Shown: positions 12,143 to 22,377 of the stretch, piece by piece
Position numbering within the stretch: the stretch's first letter is position 1
Layout of the letters: every line of letters starts with the position of its first letter
DNA from: Anticarsia gemmatalis
Lineage: Eukaryota > Arthropoda > Insecta > Lepidoptera > Erebidae
Direction: 5' to 3'
Assembly: GCF_050436995.1 (NCBI RefSeq)
Contig: NC_134766.1
Coordinates: forward strand, 2,170,001 to 2,234,000
Length of the DNA stretch: 64,000 bases
The notes under the pieces: generated by a model
What the model saw: only the letters and a program-made list of their open reading frames with translations
Told to the model about the DNA's origin: nothing
Databases searched by the model: none
Program-made: the position numbers and the translations under genes

Positions 12143-12647
12143 CTACACTTCCTTCTCTCAAATGTTACTGAAAATCACACCGTAGTGATTGTTCGTGTAT
12201 TAATTGTTGTTTTAAGTATAGTTCTAGATTCGGTTAGATAGTTTTAAAGTAAAATATTTAATTATTATTGCTTTAAACGAAAATTTAAAAAATTGTTGGG
12301 AAGTAAAAATTATGGATCGATAAGAAGTTAGTCTAATCGGGGTACTTAAATAATGTAGGTACTACTGTTTTTTACACGCTATCCATGGATTAATGAAATT
12401 TGATATTTTCTTTGATCTGTCAAAAATAAACTGAAAATAAGTAAGTTTATCCATGGATAACATAATAATAATAGCTCCTAATATCGTAACTACATTATTA
12501 TAAAATAAATAAGTATATCACATATTACATTTCTTTTATTTATGTAATTTTAAAACTAGATCTGTAAAAATTGTGACAGCAAAAAGCGACGTTAAAAAAT
12601 ACCTCTTACTCTCGATTGTGATGCAAAATATCAATTGCATTGTTGAA
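12143..12647. other. AT-rich spacer
   Basis: Nothing recognised. An 11-bp palindrome (TTTTATTCCCA-aa-TGGGAATAAAA) follows at 12648-12671, next to the SINE tail. Confidence 0.35.
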
Positions 12648-12669
12648 TTTTATTCCCAAATGGGAATAA

Positions 12670-12920
12670 AAATTGAATAAATAAATAAATATAAATATCG
12701 TGGGGCAACGCACACATGGTCATTTATTTATTTATTGATTCCAAACTAAGCAGAGCTTGTACTATGGTAACCAAATAACTGATAAACATACTTACCTATA
12801 TACTTCTAAATACATACTTATGATAAATTGAAAGCCAGGCTCAGAACATATTATACTCGTGCTCATCACACAAAGATATGACCCGGGTGGGATTCGAACC
12901 CACCACACGCGGCGCTACGG
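12670..12920 (-). mobile_element. tRNA-derived SINE, '(AATA)n-tailed' family
   Basis: On the minus strand it has a B-box-like GGGTTCGAATCCCA (about 12885-12898), then 'tgtgatgagcacgagtataa', 'ggttaccatagtacaagc' and an AATA-type tail at 12672-12690. The 5' A-box end is truncated near 12920. Other copies lie at 30070-30165, 57770-57968 and 62030-62150. This is a common SINE type in moths. Confidence 0.75.
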
Positions 12921-13096
12921 TTGTTGTTGTTATTACAGTACATAGTTTATTTCACGGCACTTGTACCAACAAAAATTGTTGTCAACAGAAATAAAATAAT
13001 TCTAACCATACAAATAAACTACTCTAACATTTCCATTGCTATCCCCTAAATATAAAAATGCCAGAGACGACAAATGCCACAAACTTTTGCTGATTG
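12921..13096. other. Spacer
   Basis: Starts with 'ttgttgttgtt' where the SINE head breaks off. No other feature. Confidence 0.35.
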
Positions 13097-13251
13097 ACAT
13101 TTTTACGCGACCATAGACTTTATTATAATTGCGGTGTAATAAAGATTGCGCATGAAATTTTATAATTTTCTCTACAACATAGCTCGCCTCCCGGCGTTGT
13201 TTATGTTGGTAAGAGTTTTATTATTATGGCGTCGTAAAATAGGCGAGCTAT
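13097..13251. repeat. Nested inverted repeats (fold-back)
   Basis: ATAGCTCGCCT (13179-13189) pairs perfectly with AGGCGAGCTAT (13241-13251). An imperfect second pair is 'ttttacgcgaccata' (about 13099) with 'tatggcgtcgtaaaa' (about 13225). Probably a decayed fold-back transposon. Confidence 0.4.
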
Positions 13252-13397
13252 TTAAATAATGATGAAGTTTACTGTCCACTGTAGGTTGCGGGAAACTGGG
13301 TTCATTCTTTGATGATAAAACTATTTAAGTTCTATCGTGAAAGATAAACGGTATAATATTATAATTTTCTCGTAGCTGAGTAACAACAGTATGGATT

Positions 13398-13449
13398 GAT
13401 CTCTCAGGTTAAGTTATTCTAGCCGAGGTTGGTCTGTGGATGGGTGACC
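13398..13449 (+). mobile_element. 5S rRNA-like repeat head (SINE3-type)
   Basis: A 52-base gapless match to the 5S rRNA internal promoter region, recalled from the conserved animal 5S sequence. 'GGTTAAG' sits at the box A position and 'TGGATGGGTGACC' (13437-13449) matches box C exactly. Identity is roughly 60-65 percent, so this is not a functional 5S gene. The downstream sequence is not 5S and probably forms the repeat body. Confidence 0.5.
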
Positions 13450-13920
13450 ATTTTATACATACCGAGATCCTCCGAGTTTTAGTGGGGCTATTGAGTGTAT
13501 CGAGTTTGAAATTAAAAATAGTTACTTTGGTGCCCATTAGAGGCTCTGCACAGGTTTCATATTAAGATACTTGCTAAGTTGCCAGTGATATAAAATGGCC
13601 GTGCTGCGTAACAAACCTATCATTCCATTAAATTGTCGTTCAATTTGGAGGCGGGCGAGTTTTCAAAGGTAGGTATGTGGCTGTAGTGTCCGGTCCACCG
13701 AGCCAGTGGATTTTGGAAAGACCCTCATGGAAGGGGCAACCGCGTGGCGTGTCGCTTGCGGTTTCAAGTGCAAGCTGTTATCCCGTTGCACGTCACACAC
13801 GCGGAATCGGAAGGCACTCTTAGGATATTAGTGGGTATACCCGCCAATCTGGTGGGAGTCCCACATAACCCTGCGATTCACCTAGCGTACGCGTAAAGCA
13901 TTTTCGCATACTACCGATAT
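13450..13920 (+). repeat. Probable body of the 5S-headed repeat; GC-rich block
   Basis: GC content rises sharply at 13680-13890. Motifs there such as 'tccggtccaccgagccag', 'ggaaagaccctcatggaagg' and 'cgccaatctggtgggagtcc' look like a structured LINE or SINE tail, not unique DNA. There is no usable open frame, and the family assignment is uncertain. Confidence 0.4.
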
Positions 13921-13967
13921 TATAAAAGAGTATCGCTGACTAAAGGTAGAGTTTTAGAAACGTCATT

Positions 13968-14225
13968 TGACAAGTCTTCTTCTTGTCGTATGGTTAGTGG
14001 TTAACCTAGTGTCAAAGTTGTTCAAGCCGCCCAAAGGCCTTTGACGTAGCTAAACGATTGTTATTTTAATTAACAACAATCGTAACCGACGTATTACGCC
14101 CTCCGAAGCCCGGACACGCCCAGCTCAAATACCACTATGCGGCCACCCATCTATGGAATGACCGCGCCAAGGTTTGCTTAACCCACAGATCGTTTACCAA
14201 CCGGTGAGGCTATGGGCACCTTGGA
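13968..14225 (+). repeat. Interspersed repeat R, best copy
   Basis: About 250 bp, running from 'cttcttgtcgtatggttagt' through 'gccctccgaagcccggacac' and 'ctatggaatgaccgcgccaa' to 'tttaccaaccggtgag'. Related copies occur at 10982-11055, 16441-16675 (inverted), 31558-31765 and 62730-62870. I see no terminal inverted repeats, no tRNA boxes and no frame, so the class is unknown. Confidence 0.6.
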
Positions 14226-14754
14226 GTCAAATGATAAGTAGAAAGTGTAGTTATTTACAAATACCTAAATAATGTACAGCCTTAAGTCAGTGAAAGTCGC
14301 GTTATTTTTAGTTCAGACCCACGCGCGTACTTCAAATTGTTTATTGATTTCTTGAATGTCAAGTTTTCTTTTCTTTTGAACAACAATAAACATGTAGGTT
14401 GTAATTTATATTGTTTTTAATTACTATACAGCTTTCTTTGAATAAAGGTGTGCTTTGAGTAGCGAGGTGAGCGGAGCGAAGCTTTAAATGTAGGCGAAAT
14501 AGGCTGTGCTCTAATTTAGTGAGTAAGACCTACATGTACCCTATTTTATGAGAAATAAATATCTTTTATTATCTTTTAAAATGCAGCAATTGGCAAAAAA
14601 AAAATAGAAGTTATTTACCTCGTGTAAGAATCAAACAAATATTATAATCTGTCTTGTTATTAGATAAATATTTCCGTAGTTTTGTGCTGTAATGATTAGC
14701 GTCGTTTTCCTTGCAACTATTAAAAACTGGTGTGCAAATTTATTATTGCCTAGA
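14226..14754. other. AT-rich spacer
   Basis: No supported feature. A short 'gagtagcgaggtgagcggag' patch near 14457 is GC-richer and unassigned. Confidence 0.35.
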
Positions 14755-14890
14755 TTCGCACCGCGACTTTGTCTACTTGTTGAGTTTTTCCGGGGCAAAA
14801 AGTTAATGCATTATTCCAAGATTTAAACTACCCGTGTGTTAAATTTTATCGAAACTCGTTGAATAATTTTTCATGCAAGAATTAGAAGCA
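14755..14890 (-). mobile_element. Decayed Helitron-like fragment
   Basis: 'cgcaccgcgactttgtctac', 'ccggggcaaaaagttaatgc' and 'attattccaag' follow the order of the better copy at 17995-18441. Both ends are lost. Confidence 0.4.
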
Positions 14891-15577
14891 TACATACACG
14901 CAACCTTACAAACTTGGGTATTAATAAAAAAAGAAAACAGTAGGATTAACAAAAAAATATCGACATTTAAAAATATTCGCAGCGTCACTTATCTTCGTAT
15001 TGTTAACTCTGTTCAGTTTTCACACAATACCACCCAAAATAAAAATAGTTAGTCGTTTTTCCAATAATGAAAGTAATGAAAGCTTTTAAAAGTTAAATTT
15101 ACTTTTTGTCGCATAATGTAGGTTTCTTTTAACTTAACTAAAAGTTTCGGTGATGACTTTTAGTAATTTAGTCGCAACTTAGAAATGGCTTTTCTAGACT
15201 CATTTAGGTGAAAATTAGTAATTAGTACTAGTGTTAGGGGAATTAGTTGTCCTAAAAATATGCATAGGCGGTTAATTATTTTTGTGGCTAGAGACACACA
15301 GTACTACCAAGCAAAGATTTCTATTAAAAATCTTGTTATTTAGGAAAAAAATGTTTAACAAGCCAGAAATTCACAGCGAATAAAAGGGTATAAAGAAAAA
15401 CTAAATAGTAACTCAAATTCTCATAGATTATTCAACACAATGACAGGAATGAAGTAATCAATGTATCGGATTTGTCGCTTAGAAACGGTCACTGAGAAAT
15501 GTATTATGAGTTTTAATAAACTCATTTGAACACGATATAAGACTCAGCATTGCTTGTAAACCTAAATGTAGTTTGAC
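14891..15577. other. AT-rich spacer
   Basis: Nothing recognised. Confidence 0.35.
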
Positions 15578-15770
15578 CTGCCTCTGTTAGGTCGCCACGC
15601 CGCTAACATTGTGTCGAGTCGTGGGTTCGACTCCCACACAGAACAATTGTTTGCGCCATCCACAAATAATTGTTTAGGGTCTGGTTGTACTTTACTTTGT
15701 TTGTATGTTTGTAAAAGTCCCCGCGACACAAGAGTAATTCTTAGTGCGGAAGTTGTCTTTGTTCAACTAA
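15578..15770 (+). mobile_element. SINE-A, tRNA-derived, diverged copy
   Basis: Keeps the B box ('gggttcgactccc'), the post-head stem-loop in imperfect form and the tail 'gcgacacaagagtaattctt'. The A-box segment is deleted. Older than the copies at 17762, 18187 and 59305, judging by its mismatches. Confidence 0.8.
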
Positions 15771-16394
15771 TACCTAAAACGAAAAATAAGTTACTGTGTT
15801 CCGTATTTTATTACACCACTAACAAAAAAACCCTCCAATATTTTAATTCACAAAAGTACCTTACAAAAGCTATCAATAAAATTAATCCAATCTCTTTCCG
15901 AAGTCAGCAAGAATAAATAAAGGGAACCTTCCTTCAATTGTTTAGACCCTTCTGATCGTGGCACGTACAGAACAAATAGTCACATCCAGATATCGCCGTC
16001 CCACTCTTATTGTATTAAAATGAAAGAGACAGAAGAACTCCTAGTTAATTTTAAGCGGGTTAGAGAAAGGTTTTTGTGAAGGTGTGTTTCACTTAAGTCA
16101 AGGTGTGTTTTTTATTTGTAAATAGTTGATTATACGTATGGGTAAAGGGGAATTTGTGAAGCACTGGTATCTTGAAGTAGAGTGCAAATATAAATACTAT
16201 GTTGAGTATCTTTTCTTCTAATTTAAATCTTAGGTAGAAAGATTTTAGTGTGGTAGAAAGAGTGGAAGTCATGAAAATTATTTATACGAGTAGGAAACTA
16301 ATAGAAAATGCATTGCAGGTAAGTAAAGTATAAAAAATCCTATGAGAACGATTGTCATTTGATTAAACGGTGGCGTAAAAATCTGAAGCATAAC
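15771..16394. other. AT-rich spacer
   Basis: Contains 'gcattgcag|gtaagt' at 16311-16324, a good 5' splice-site sequence but without a pyrimidine tract. No defensible exon. Confidence 0.35.
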
Positions 16395-16440
16395 TAGCAT
16401 ACCTACAATTTTTGAGGGTTTGCAAAGTCTCTAACACACA
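16395..16440 (+). mobile_element. SINE-B tail fragment
   Basis: 'gagggtttgcaaagtctcta' followed by 'cacacttgg' matches the middle of the SINE-B copy at 22378-22704. It is cut off where repeat R begins. Confidence 0.5.
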
Positions 16441-16675
16441 CTTGGTCAAGGCGCCCGTAGCCAGTTGCGCTCACCGGTCGATAAACGATCTGTGGGTTAA
16501 GGAAACCTTGGCGCGGTCATTCCATAGATAGGTGACCGCATAGTGGTGTTTAAACAGGGCGTCTCCGTGCTTCGGAGGGCACGTAAAAAGTCGGTCCCGG
16601 TTGTTATCTACTTAGATAACAGTCGTTAAGCCAAGTCAAAGGTTGACCACTAACTATACGACAAGAAAAAGACTT
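16441..16675 (-). repeat. Interspersed repeat R, inverted copy
   Basis: Reverse complement of the repeat at 13968: 'gcgctcaccggtcgataaac', 'catagataggtgaccgcata', then 'tgcttcggagggcacgtaaa' and the end 'atacgacaagaaaaag'. Its abutment with the SINE-B fragment suggests insertion of one into the other. Confidence 0.6.
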
Positions 16676-17668
16676 GGTCAAAATGGTGGTTTCAAGATCT
16701 GGCTGATTCAAGGCTTTAACTTCAGCCCCTCGCTCATTCACGCAACTATTGCCCATATATTATGTATATATGCCCTATTGATATCTATGAATGTTTCAAA
16801 ACTGGCGTCTACAATATTAACACTGTAATATAGTCTCAACCACCGCATAATAATTAAAATCCGTGTCACGGAATCCCCGCAAATATAACAAAAGGCTCTT
16901 AATTTTTGCAAACGCAATACTTTGTTAATTTGCGAGAGCTCATCACAAAAGATAATGTTATTTTCGCACGGATGATATAAGATCTAATTAAGAAGAAGAT
17001 GCTGTATATCTGTGATTTAGAAAGATAAGATTTATTTGAGGTGTATGGTTTGTTTTAATCACTAAATATTATATCTTTTGAAAATGTAAGAAACTTTTCT
17101 TTGTGATTTTTTTTTCCATTTTGTTTTTTTAACTCAATAATATAAATTATACTGCGCTGCAAAATAAACTTCTGCATATTTTAAACAAAAAAAATGATAT
17201 ATTTAAATTGTCCAATTATTCTTCAATGTCAACAAAATAATCGTTTGATGTAAAAAACCCTTAATAAATATCAATTTCTTTAAAGGGTCACTTACTTAGT
17301 GAACACCTTATTTAGTAAATCCCTGTTAAATAAAAAAAAAAAACAATTTCAATATCAAAATTGCTAAACGTTTAGAGAATAAAGACATTGTTTTTATAAA
17401 GTACGTGATTCAATGTCGAACTGTTCAATTCTATTCTAATACTACCAATTTTAGTAACCAGTTTTCCAAAAAGAAAACTCTTGGCAAATCTAAGTACAAA
17501 ACAGTGCTATAACAGTTCGATTTACGACAATTGGTTCTTGTAATATATCGACACTGGACCGACGTGATTTACAATACCTAGCGATACTTACGGTCTACCA
17601 GTTCAAAGATTTCTGGCCACATTCGGATTTCTTTTTGTTTGGTAGTAAAAAAATAAAAAAGCAAAAAT
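16676..17668. other. AT-rich spacer
   Basis: About 1 kb with several homopolymer A runs and no supported feature. Confidence 0.35.
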
Positions 17669-17736
17669 AAACAAAGCTATCTAAAAATCAATATATAATA
17701 TTATTATTATATATTGATTTTTAGATAGCTTTGTTT
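17669..17736. repeat. Perfect 32-bp inverted repeat with 4-nt loop
   Basis: The left arm 17669-17700 and right arm 17705-17736 are exact reverse complements around the loop TTAT. The arm core is 'agctatctaaaaatcaat'. The perfect pairing implies recent origin or active upkeep. It ends 25 bp before a young SINE-A copy. Possible explanations are a palindromic MITE, a small hairpin RNA source or a repair-made inverted duplication. Confidence 0.8.
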
Positions 17737-17761
17737 TAGAGACCATTTTTTCTTCTTTTGC

Positions 17762-17983
17762 GACTGCCTCCGTGGCGCAGTGGTTTAGGTCGCCACGCCG
17801 ATACCACTGCAACGGGAGGTCGTGGGTTCGATTCCCACACGGAGCAATTATTTGTGCGATCCACAAATAATTGCTTCGGGTCTGGTTGTGCTTTGTGTCC
17901 GTTGTTTGTATGTTTGTAAAAGTCCCCGCGACACAAGAGCAATTCTTAGTGCGGGAGTTGTCTTTTTAAAAAAAAAAAAAAAA
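17762..17983 (+). mobile_element. SINE-A, full-length young copy
   Basis: The head has an A box, TGGCGCAGTGG, and a B box, GGGTTCGATTCCC, separated as in a tRNA, giving an internal RNA polymerase III promoter. Next comes a perfect 13-bp stem (17844-17856 with 17862-17874, loop cgatc), a tail with 'gcgacacaagagcaattctt' and poly(A) at about 17967-17983. Nearly identical to the copies at 18187 and 59305. No ORF; it would need LINE enzymes to move. Confidence 0.92.
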
Positions 17984-17994
17984 TATATTATCTA

Positions 17995-18441
17995 CTAGAG
18001 GCCACCCGCGACTTCGTCTGCGTGGAAACCCTATCCGTGTAAATCCTGATCCCTCAGGAACTCCGGGATAAAAAGTAACCTATGTGTTATTCCGAGTCTT
18101 CAGCTACCTACATATTATTATATACCAAAATGTCATCATAATCGGTTCAGAAATATTTGCGTGAAAGAGTAACAAACATCCAATTTGACTGCCTCCGTGG
18201 CGCAGTGGTTTAGGTCACCACGCCGATACCACTGCATCGGGAGGTCGTGGGTTCGATTCCCACACGGAGCAATTATTTGTGCGATCCACAAATAATTGTT
18301 TCGGGTCTGGTTGTGCTTTGTGTCCGTTGTTTGTATGTTTGTAAAAGTCCCCGCGACACAAGAGCAATTCTTAGTGCGGGAGTTGTCTTTTTAACAAAAA
18401 AAAAAAAAAAAAAAACTTTCGCATTCATAATATTGGTAAGA
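17995..18441 (-). mobile_element. Helitron interrupted by a SINE-A
   Basis: On the minus strand it starts TCTTACCAATATTATGAATG at 18441 and ends with CTAG at 17995-17998. The part 17999-18175 reads 'cgcgacttcgtctgcgtgg', 'ccgggataaaaagtaaccta' and 'gcgtgaaagagtaacaaac'. The sequence then breaks at 18186 and resumes after the SINE poly(A) with 'actttcgcattcataatatt'. Without the SINE it is about 220 bp. Non-autonomous. Confidence 0.8.
18187..18415 (+). mobile_element. SINE-A nested in a Helitron
   Basis: Full copy with A and B boxes, the post-head stem-loop and a poly(A) of about 20 (to 18415). It splits the Helitron at 17995-18441, so it inserted later. It is almost identical to the SINE 425 bp upstream in the same orientation. 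Confidence 0.92.
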
Positions 18442-19116
18442 TACTTGAAAATTATTATAAGTCATAGCATTTTATAACAAATAGTATACAAATCTAGAAT
18501 TAAGAACATCAGTCACCTTCTCTATCTACAGCAGACGGTTGCTTGTCTCCTACGATTACTTTATTTTGGACAAACACGAAATTGTTAAAAATATTATAGA
18601 TAAATTTTGCATGACAAGACTGTCCCCTAAGTTGACAGACTATAGTGACCCCGCCTTGATATTTCTCACCCTCAACTAGGACTGCGGTTTATAGTCCAAG
18701 AGCCCGTAGTTAATACACAAACCTATTGCCATATAATATCTACTTGTACATAATACATTCAAGTACCATTTCTTAGAACTCCACATATCACAAAACCAAT
18801 ACCAGTACTTCATTTCTTCAATAACATAGAACCTAATGCTTTAATATAACATAGAAGCCACAAGAATGAGCCCCGGCTCTCAGATTAATATCTACATACG
18901 TCTGATCTTATATTCATAGGGCGATGACCTTTCCTTTCGCATATGATTACGTTTGAACCAACTCCATAAATTATACTGAGTCTGTTTTGAAGGATAACAT
19001 AGGCTGCTGTAAAACTAGCTGTGAAATTTAATTTCACTTGTATTCATAATGTTTTCTCTGCTACTATAGTTTATTATTGTTAACGTGATTACCGAAAATA
19101 ATATTTTATTCCCATT
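18442..19116. other. AT-rich spacer
   Basis: Slightly GC-richer text near 18610-18720 is unassigned. No defensible exon or repeat ends. Confidence 0.35.
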
Positions 19117-19305
19117 AATGTCCCACTGCTCTGCAAGGGTCTTCTCAGGGAATGAGTTAGGAGTTAGGCCTTGAGTCCACCACGCTGGCCAAGGGCAGGT
19201 TGGGTCTTTGCACACTCCAAGAACTGTTCTAAAGACCTCTCAGGCATGCAAGGTTGCATCATAATGTTTTTGTTCTCCGTTGGAACAAGTGATGATGATG
19301 ACTAT
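19117..19305 (-). mobile_element. SINE-B, 3' part
   Basis: The plus strand reads 'gtcccactgctctgcaaggg', 'ccttgagtccaccacgctgg' and 'ctcaggcatgcaaggttgc', the reverse complement of SINE-B's 3' two-thirds. The tRNA-like head is missing. Confidence 0.75.
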
Positions 19306-19934
19306 GACACAAAAATATGTGTTTCTTACATCAGATTGAAAGTTTTTGAGGATGAACAGGTTCAAATAGACAAAAAGAATCTTAACACTTATGAAAAGTA
19401 AAGCAACCAGTAACTGGTAAATGCACCTCTGACAAAACCTTCGAGAATAACAGTCTTCATACAAGAATATTAAGTTTTTAACGTACTGTCGAAAAATCCC
19501 ATTTTATTTTTCTCCCCTAAAACCCTTTCAAACAAATAATGTCAATACAATACTCTTTCCCATTAATATTAGACAGAAAACAAATATTTTTATCGACAAT
19601 TTTCCTGCTTTCCTCATTTGTAACCAACAGGGACAATGTTGCCAGGATAAAAATACTTAAAAGTTTTCCGCAGTTCGTGGGTGAAAAATAACGTCTACGT
19701 GTTAAGTGTGGCAACACTGGGTTTTGTTTTGAAGAAAAATTGCTAGGGGACATTTTAAAATGTTATTTTTAATTGACTCTGGAGAGTGGCTTTTATGAAT
19801 GAGGTAGATGTTAGGTTCCCTTTCCGTTTCAAGCAACTACGGTAAGCCTCGAAAAATAATTTCTTCATTACCTTAGTTGAAGTTTTATATAGAGCTTAAA
19901 ACGGGACAATAGTTAGGTTTTACGTCTTTAATAC
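19306..19934. other. AT-rich spacer
   Basis: Three short frames overlap here on both strands. None has a recognisable family, and all look like chance. Confidence 0.35.
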
Positions 19935-20060
19935 TGCAATCCAGTTGATCATGATGTGACTTCCACTGCCAGTAGTGGGTTTGATTTCCGAGCGGGAGAT
20001 ACTCGTAATATATCAAATCTGGTTGTATTTATGTTCATTGTTTAAAGTTACTAACTATAT
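19935..20060 (+). mobile_element. Very old SINE-A-like relic
   Basis: A B-box-like 'gtgggtttgatttcc' is followed by 'tcaaatctggttgtatttat' and 'gttcattgttt', in the order found in SINE-A. Strongly decayed. Confidence 0.4.
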
Positions 20061-20380
20061 CGTTGTTAAACAATATTTTTTATGTAAGGGTTTCATATTT
20101 TTTTTACCAATTAATGCATGTGGTTTGCTAATTATACACGTTTTATAAATTAATTAGTCATGCCTTTAAGATATAATTATTAGAAAAACAAATTAAAACA
20201 TTTATTGGACACTGATAACCACAATATTTTAGTTACAAAATAATATTAAAACTGACTTTTACAATCGACCATTAAACTTATCAGAGAGATAGTAATCTTT
20301 ATTGTAAAATGTAAAATATTTAACCAGAGTTTCAGTTATCTGGTTGTAATTGCCGATTACATAGTTCTATAAAGTTAATA
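20061..20380. other. AT-rich spacer
   Basis: Nothing recognised. Confidence 0.35.
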
Positions 20381-20752
20381 CTGCCTCTGTGGCGCGGTCG
20401 GTAGTGTATGTTACTGCCGTGCGAGAGGTCTCGGTTTCGAATCCTGGGTCGGGCCAAAAAGTCTTTTCTGAGATTCTCTATTAAGAATTTCTTAGAGATT
20501 GCCCGGAGTTGGGAGGTTGAGGTCGAAGACGTCGTGCCTCGGAGAGCACGTAAAGCCGTCGGTCCTGCACCTGACCTCTCTCTGGTCGTGTCGGTTATCC
20601 GTCCCACCGGACTATGAGAGTGATGGAATAGAGAGTGTACCTGTGTATTGTGCACACACTTGGACACTATAAACAAAGTCCTGCACAGATGGCCAGTTTC
20701 AATGAAACTGACCGCCGTAGACGTATATCGGCTAGGAGGACATTATTATTAA
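20381..20752 (+). mobile_element. SINE-C, long tRNA-derived SINE
   Basis: The tRNA-like head has an A box, TGGCGCGGTCGG (from about 20389), and a B box, GGTTTCGAATCC (about 20430-20441). A GC-richer body of about 300 bp follows: 'cgtgcctcggagagcacgta', 'ccaccggactatgagagtga' and 'tgcacagatggccagtttca'. It ends in an ATT-rich tail. Open frames crossing it on both strands are by-products of its composition. A truncated relative lies at 36985-37056. Confidence 0.75.
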
Positions 20753-21596
20753 TGTTTTAATTGCTAGTTGAAAAGGCTCATTGTAATTTGTGGTACTCAT
20801 ACTAATAATTAGAAATAATTTTGTTGATTTATTAAACTCCTTTGCTATGAAAATTGATAGACTGATAGATTGTGTATCTGAAACATACATGAGCTATCCA
20901 AAAAAGTTGAAATAGTCGGAACCGCTTAAAATTATAGTCAAAAGTATAAAAAGACAAAGATACTTTACACTTTGTTTTACCAAAAGCTTGAGCACAAAAA
21001 AAACAGATATCGAGCATATCATTGCGCTATAATAAGCACAGTTTATTAAACTTGTAAGACGACTGTCGAGGTATCATCGAGAAGTTTTTAAAGACTTGAT
21101 ACCTAACGCTATTGCAATGAATGTAGGATATCACGTTGTACTTTTAAACAAATTACAGAAGTGATTTTTTTGCAAAAGTAGTGATTATCAACCAATACAA
21201 ATGTTCAGAATAGGAATAAAATTCCACTTAGTACGACCTCACATATCGAACACGACATCAATAATAACTTTACAACAAGGTTTATTTCCCAATAAAACGT
21301 CGGTCAAAAGTCCATAAAATCCGTTTGATCTCAGACTTCCGTTAACATTAAACATTATTACACATCAATACCATTTAATACAAATTATGTGTTTAGTAAA
21401 CCTTGGGTCAGCACTATAAAGAATGGAAGTATTAAAACTGAGGTTTACCAGCCTCCGATAAAACTGACTCGAGTTTTAATAGGCGGGCTTAATCTCGGTT
21501 AGGGCTTGTGCGGACGTACGACTTTCAGTTTTTAATTGCACAGCGCTATTTCACTTTCGTTAGAATCGATTATCGCGAGTTTGACATCTAACATGT
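20753..21596. other. AT-rich spacer with partial MITE-like piece
   Basis: At 21541-21590 'gcgctatttcactttcgtta' followed by 'gaatcgattatcgcgagttt' faintly resembles a MITE arm. The rest is unassigned. Confidence 0.35.
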
Positions 21597-21777
21597 ACCT
21601 CGATTCTCACCACTATCGACTACCGACAACCGGCTAGCTATCGAATTTTTGACATCTAGAATGTATTGCCAAAATGTTTCCTACGACACCCGTCAGAGGC
21701 GCTGATCAGATTTTCATACAAAATTTCTCGATGACAGTTCGGTTGTCGGTAGTCGATAGTAGTAGAGAATCGAGGCA
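21597..21777. mobile_element. Long-TIR MITE, GAGAATCG family
   Basis: Left end 'cgattctcaccactatcgac' plus 'taccgacaaccg'; right end 'cggttgtcggtagtcgatag' plus 'tagtagagaatcg', mutually inverted over about 35 bp. The interior holds 'gaggcgctgatcagattttc', shared with copies at 47614, 59842 and 63298. No frame, so it is mobilised in trans. Superfamily unknown. Confidence 0.7.
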
Positions 21778-21839
21778 ATGGTATGAATGATTAGGTCGTA
21801 CTTAACACACAAGGGCCTCTTATGTTTTTACCAAAATTG

Positions 21840-21880
21840 TTTATTGTTACTCGATAGTCGATGGTAGTGGGAAATGGTTC
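21840..21880. mobile_element. Solo MITE arm
   Basis: 'actcgatagtcgatggtag' resembles one arm of the MITE about 65 bp to the left. Confidence 0.4.
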
Positions 21881-22377
21881 CTCTGATATCCAATGATCAA
21901 AATTAAGAACAAAGCTTTAGTACTCTGTAATTTGGATAATCGAAAATACTTTATTAACTTCAGGTGCCGTGAGTACGGTTTTTTTATAAATATGTGCTTA
22001 GTTAATACTTGTGTTTAATCCAACTAAACAATTTATATCAAAACTTTCGCACAAAAACAATATAAAATATAGGTAAAATGTTAGTGCACTGAAAATACAC
22101 AGTCATCTTGACAAGTTTTGCACGGAAAAATAGCAGATTGATTGACAACCGACAGTGGTCGAATTATGCTGAATAATTCCGATACGGCTAGGTTGGTCTG
22201 TGTTCTAGTTATTTTTCCTGGAAGTGTATTTTTCCTATGACAGACATCCGTCTATCATAGAATAGTTCAAAAAAATCAGTTAACACAGGCACATACTTGT
22301 AGGTACAATCAAGGCATCATGAACCGTATCCGGAATACATCTGTGCAACAAAAAAAATTAAATAGGTAATAAAGAAA
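21881..22377. other. AT-rich spacer
   Basis: Contains an imperfect palindrome, 'ctatgacagacat' / 'ccgtctatcatag', at about 22236-22262. Otherwise unassigned. Confidence 0.35.

Noticed and set aside
13398..13449. Functional 5S rRNA gene
   Set aside because: Only about 60-65 percent alike, and the flanking parts of 5S are missing.
16311..16324. GCATTGCAG|GTAAGT as a further ratchet point
   Set aside because: The 5' half is perfect, but the sequence before it is purine-mixed with no pyrimidine tract.
17762..17850. True tRNA gene
   Set aside because: A and B boxes are present, but the sequence does not close into a cloverleaf, and it continues into a repeated SINE body with poly(A).
20332..20676. 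114-codon minus-strand protein gene
   Set aside because: The frame is the reverse of SINE-C, whose tRNA boxes and body explain the sequence.
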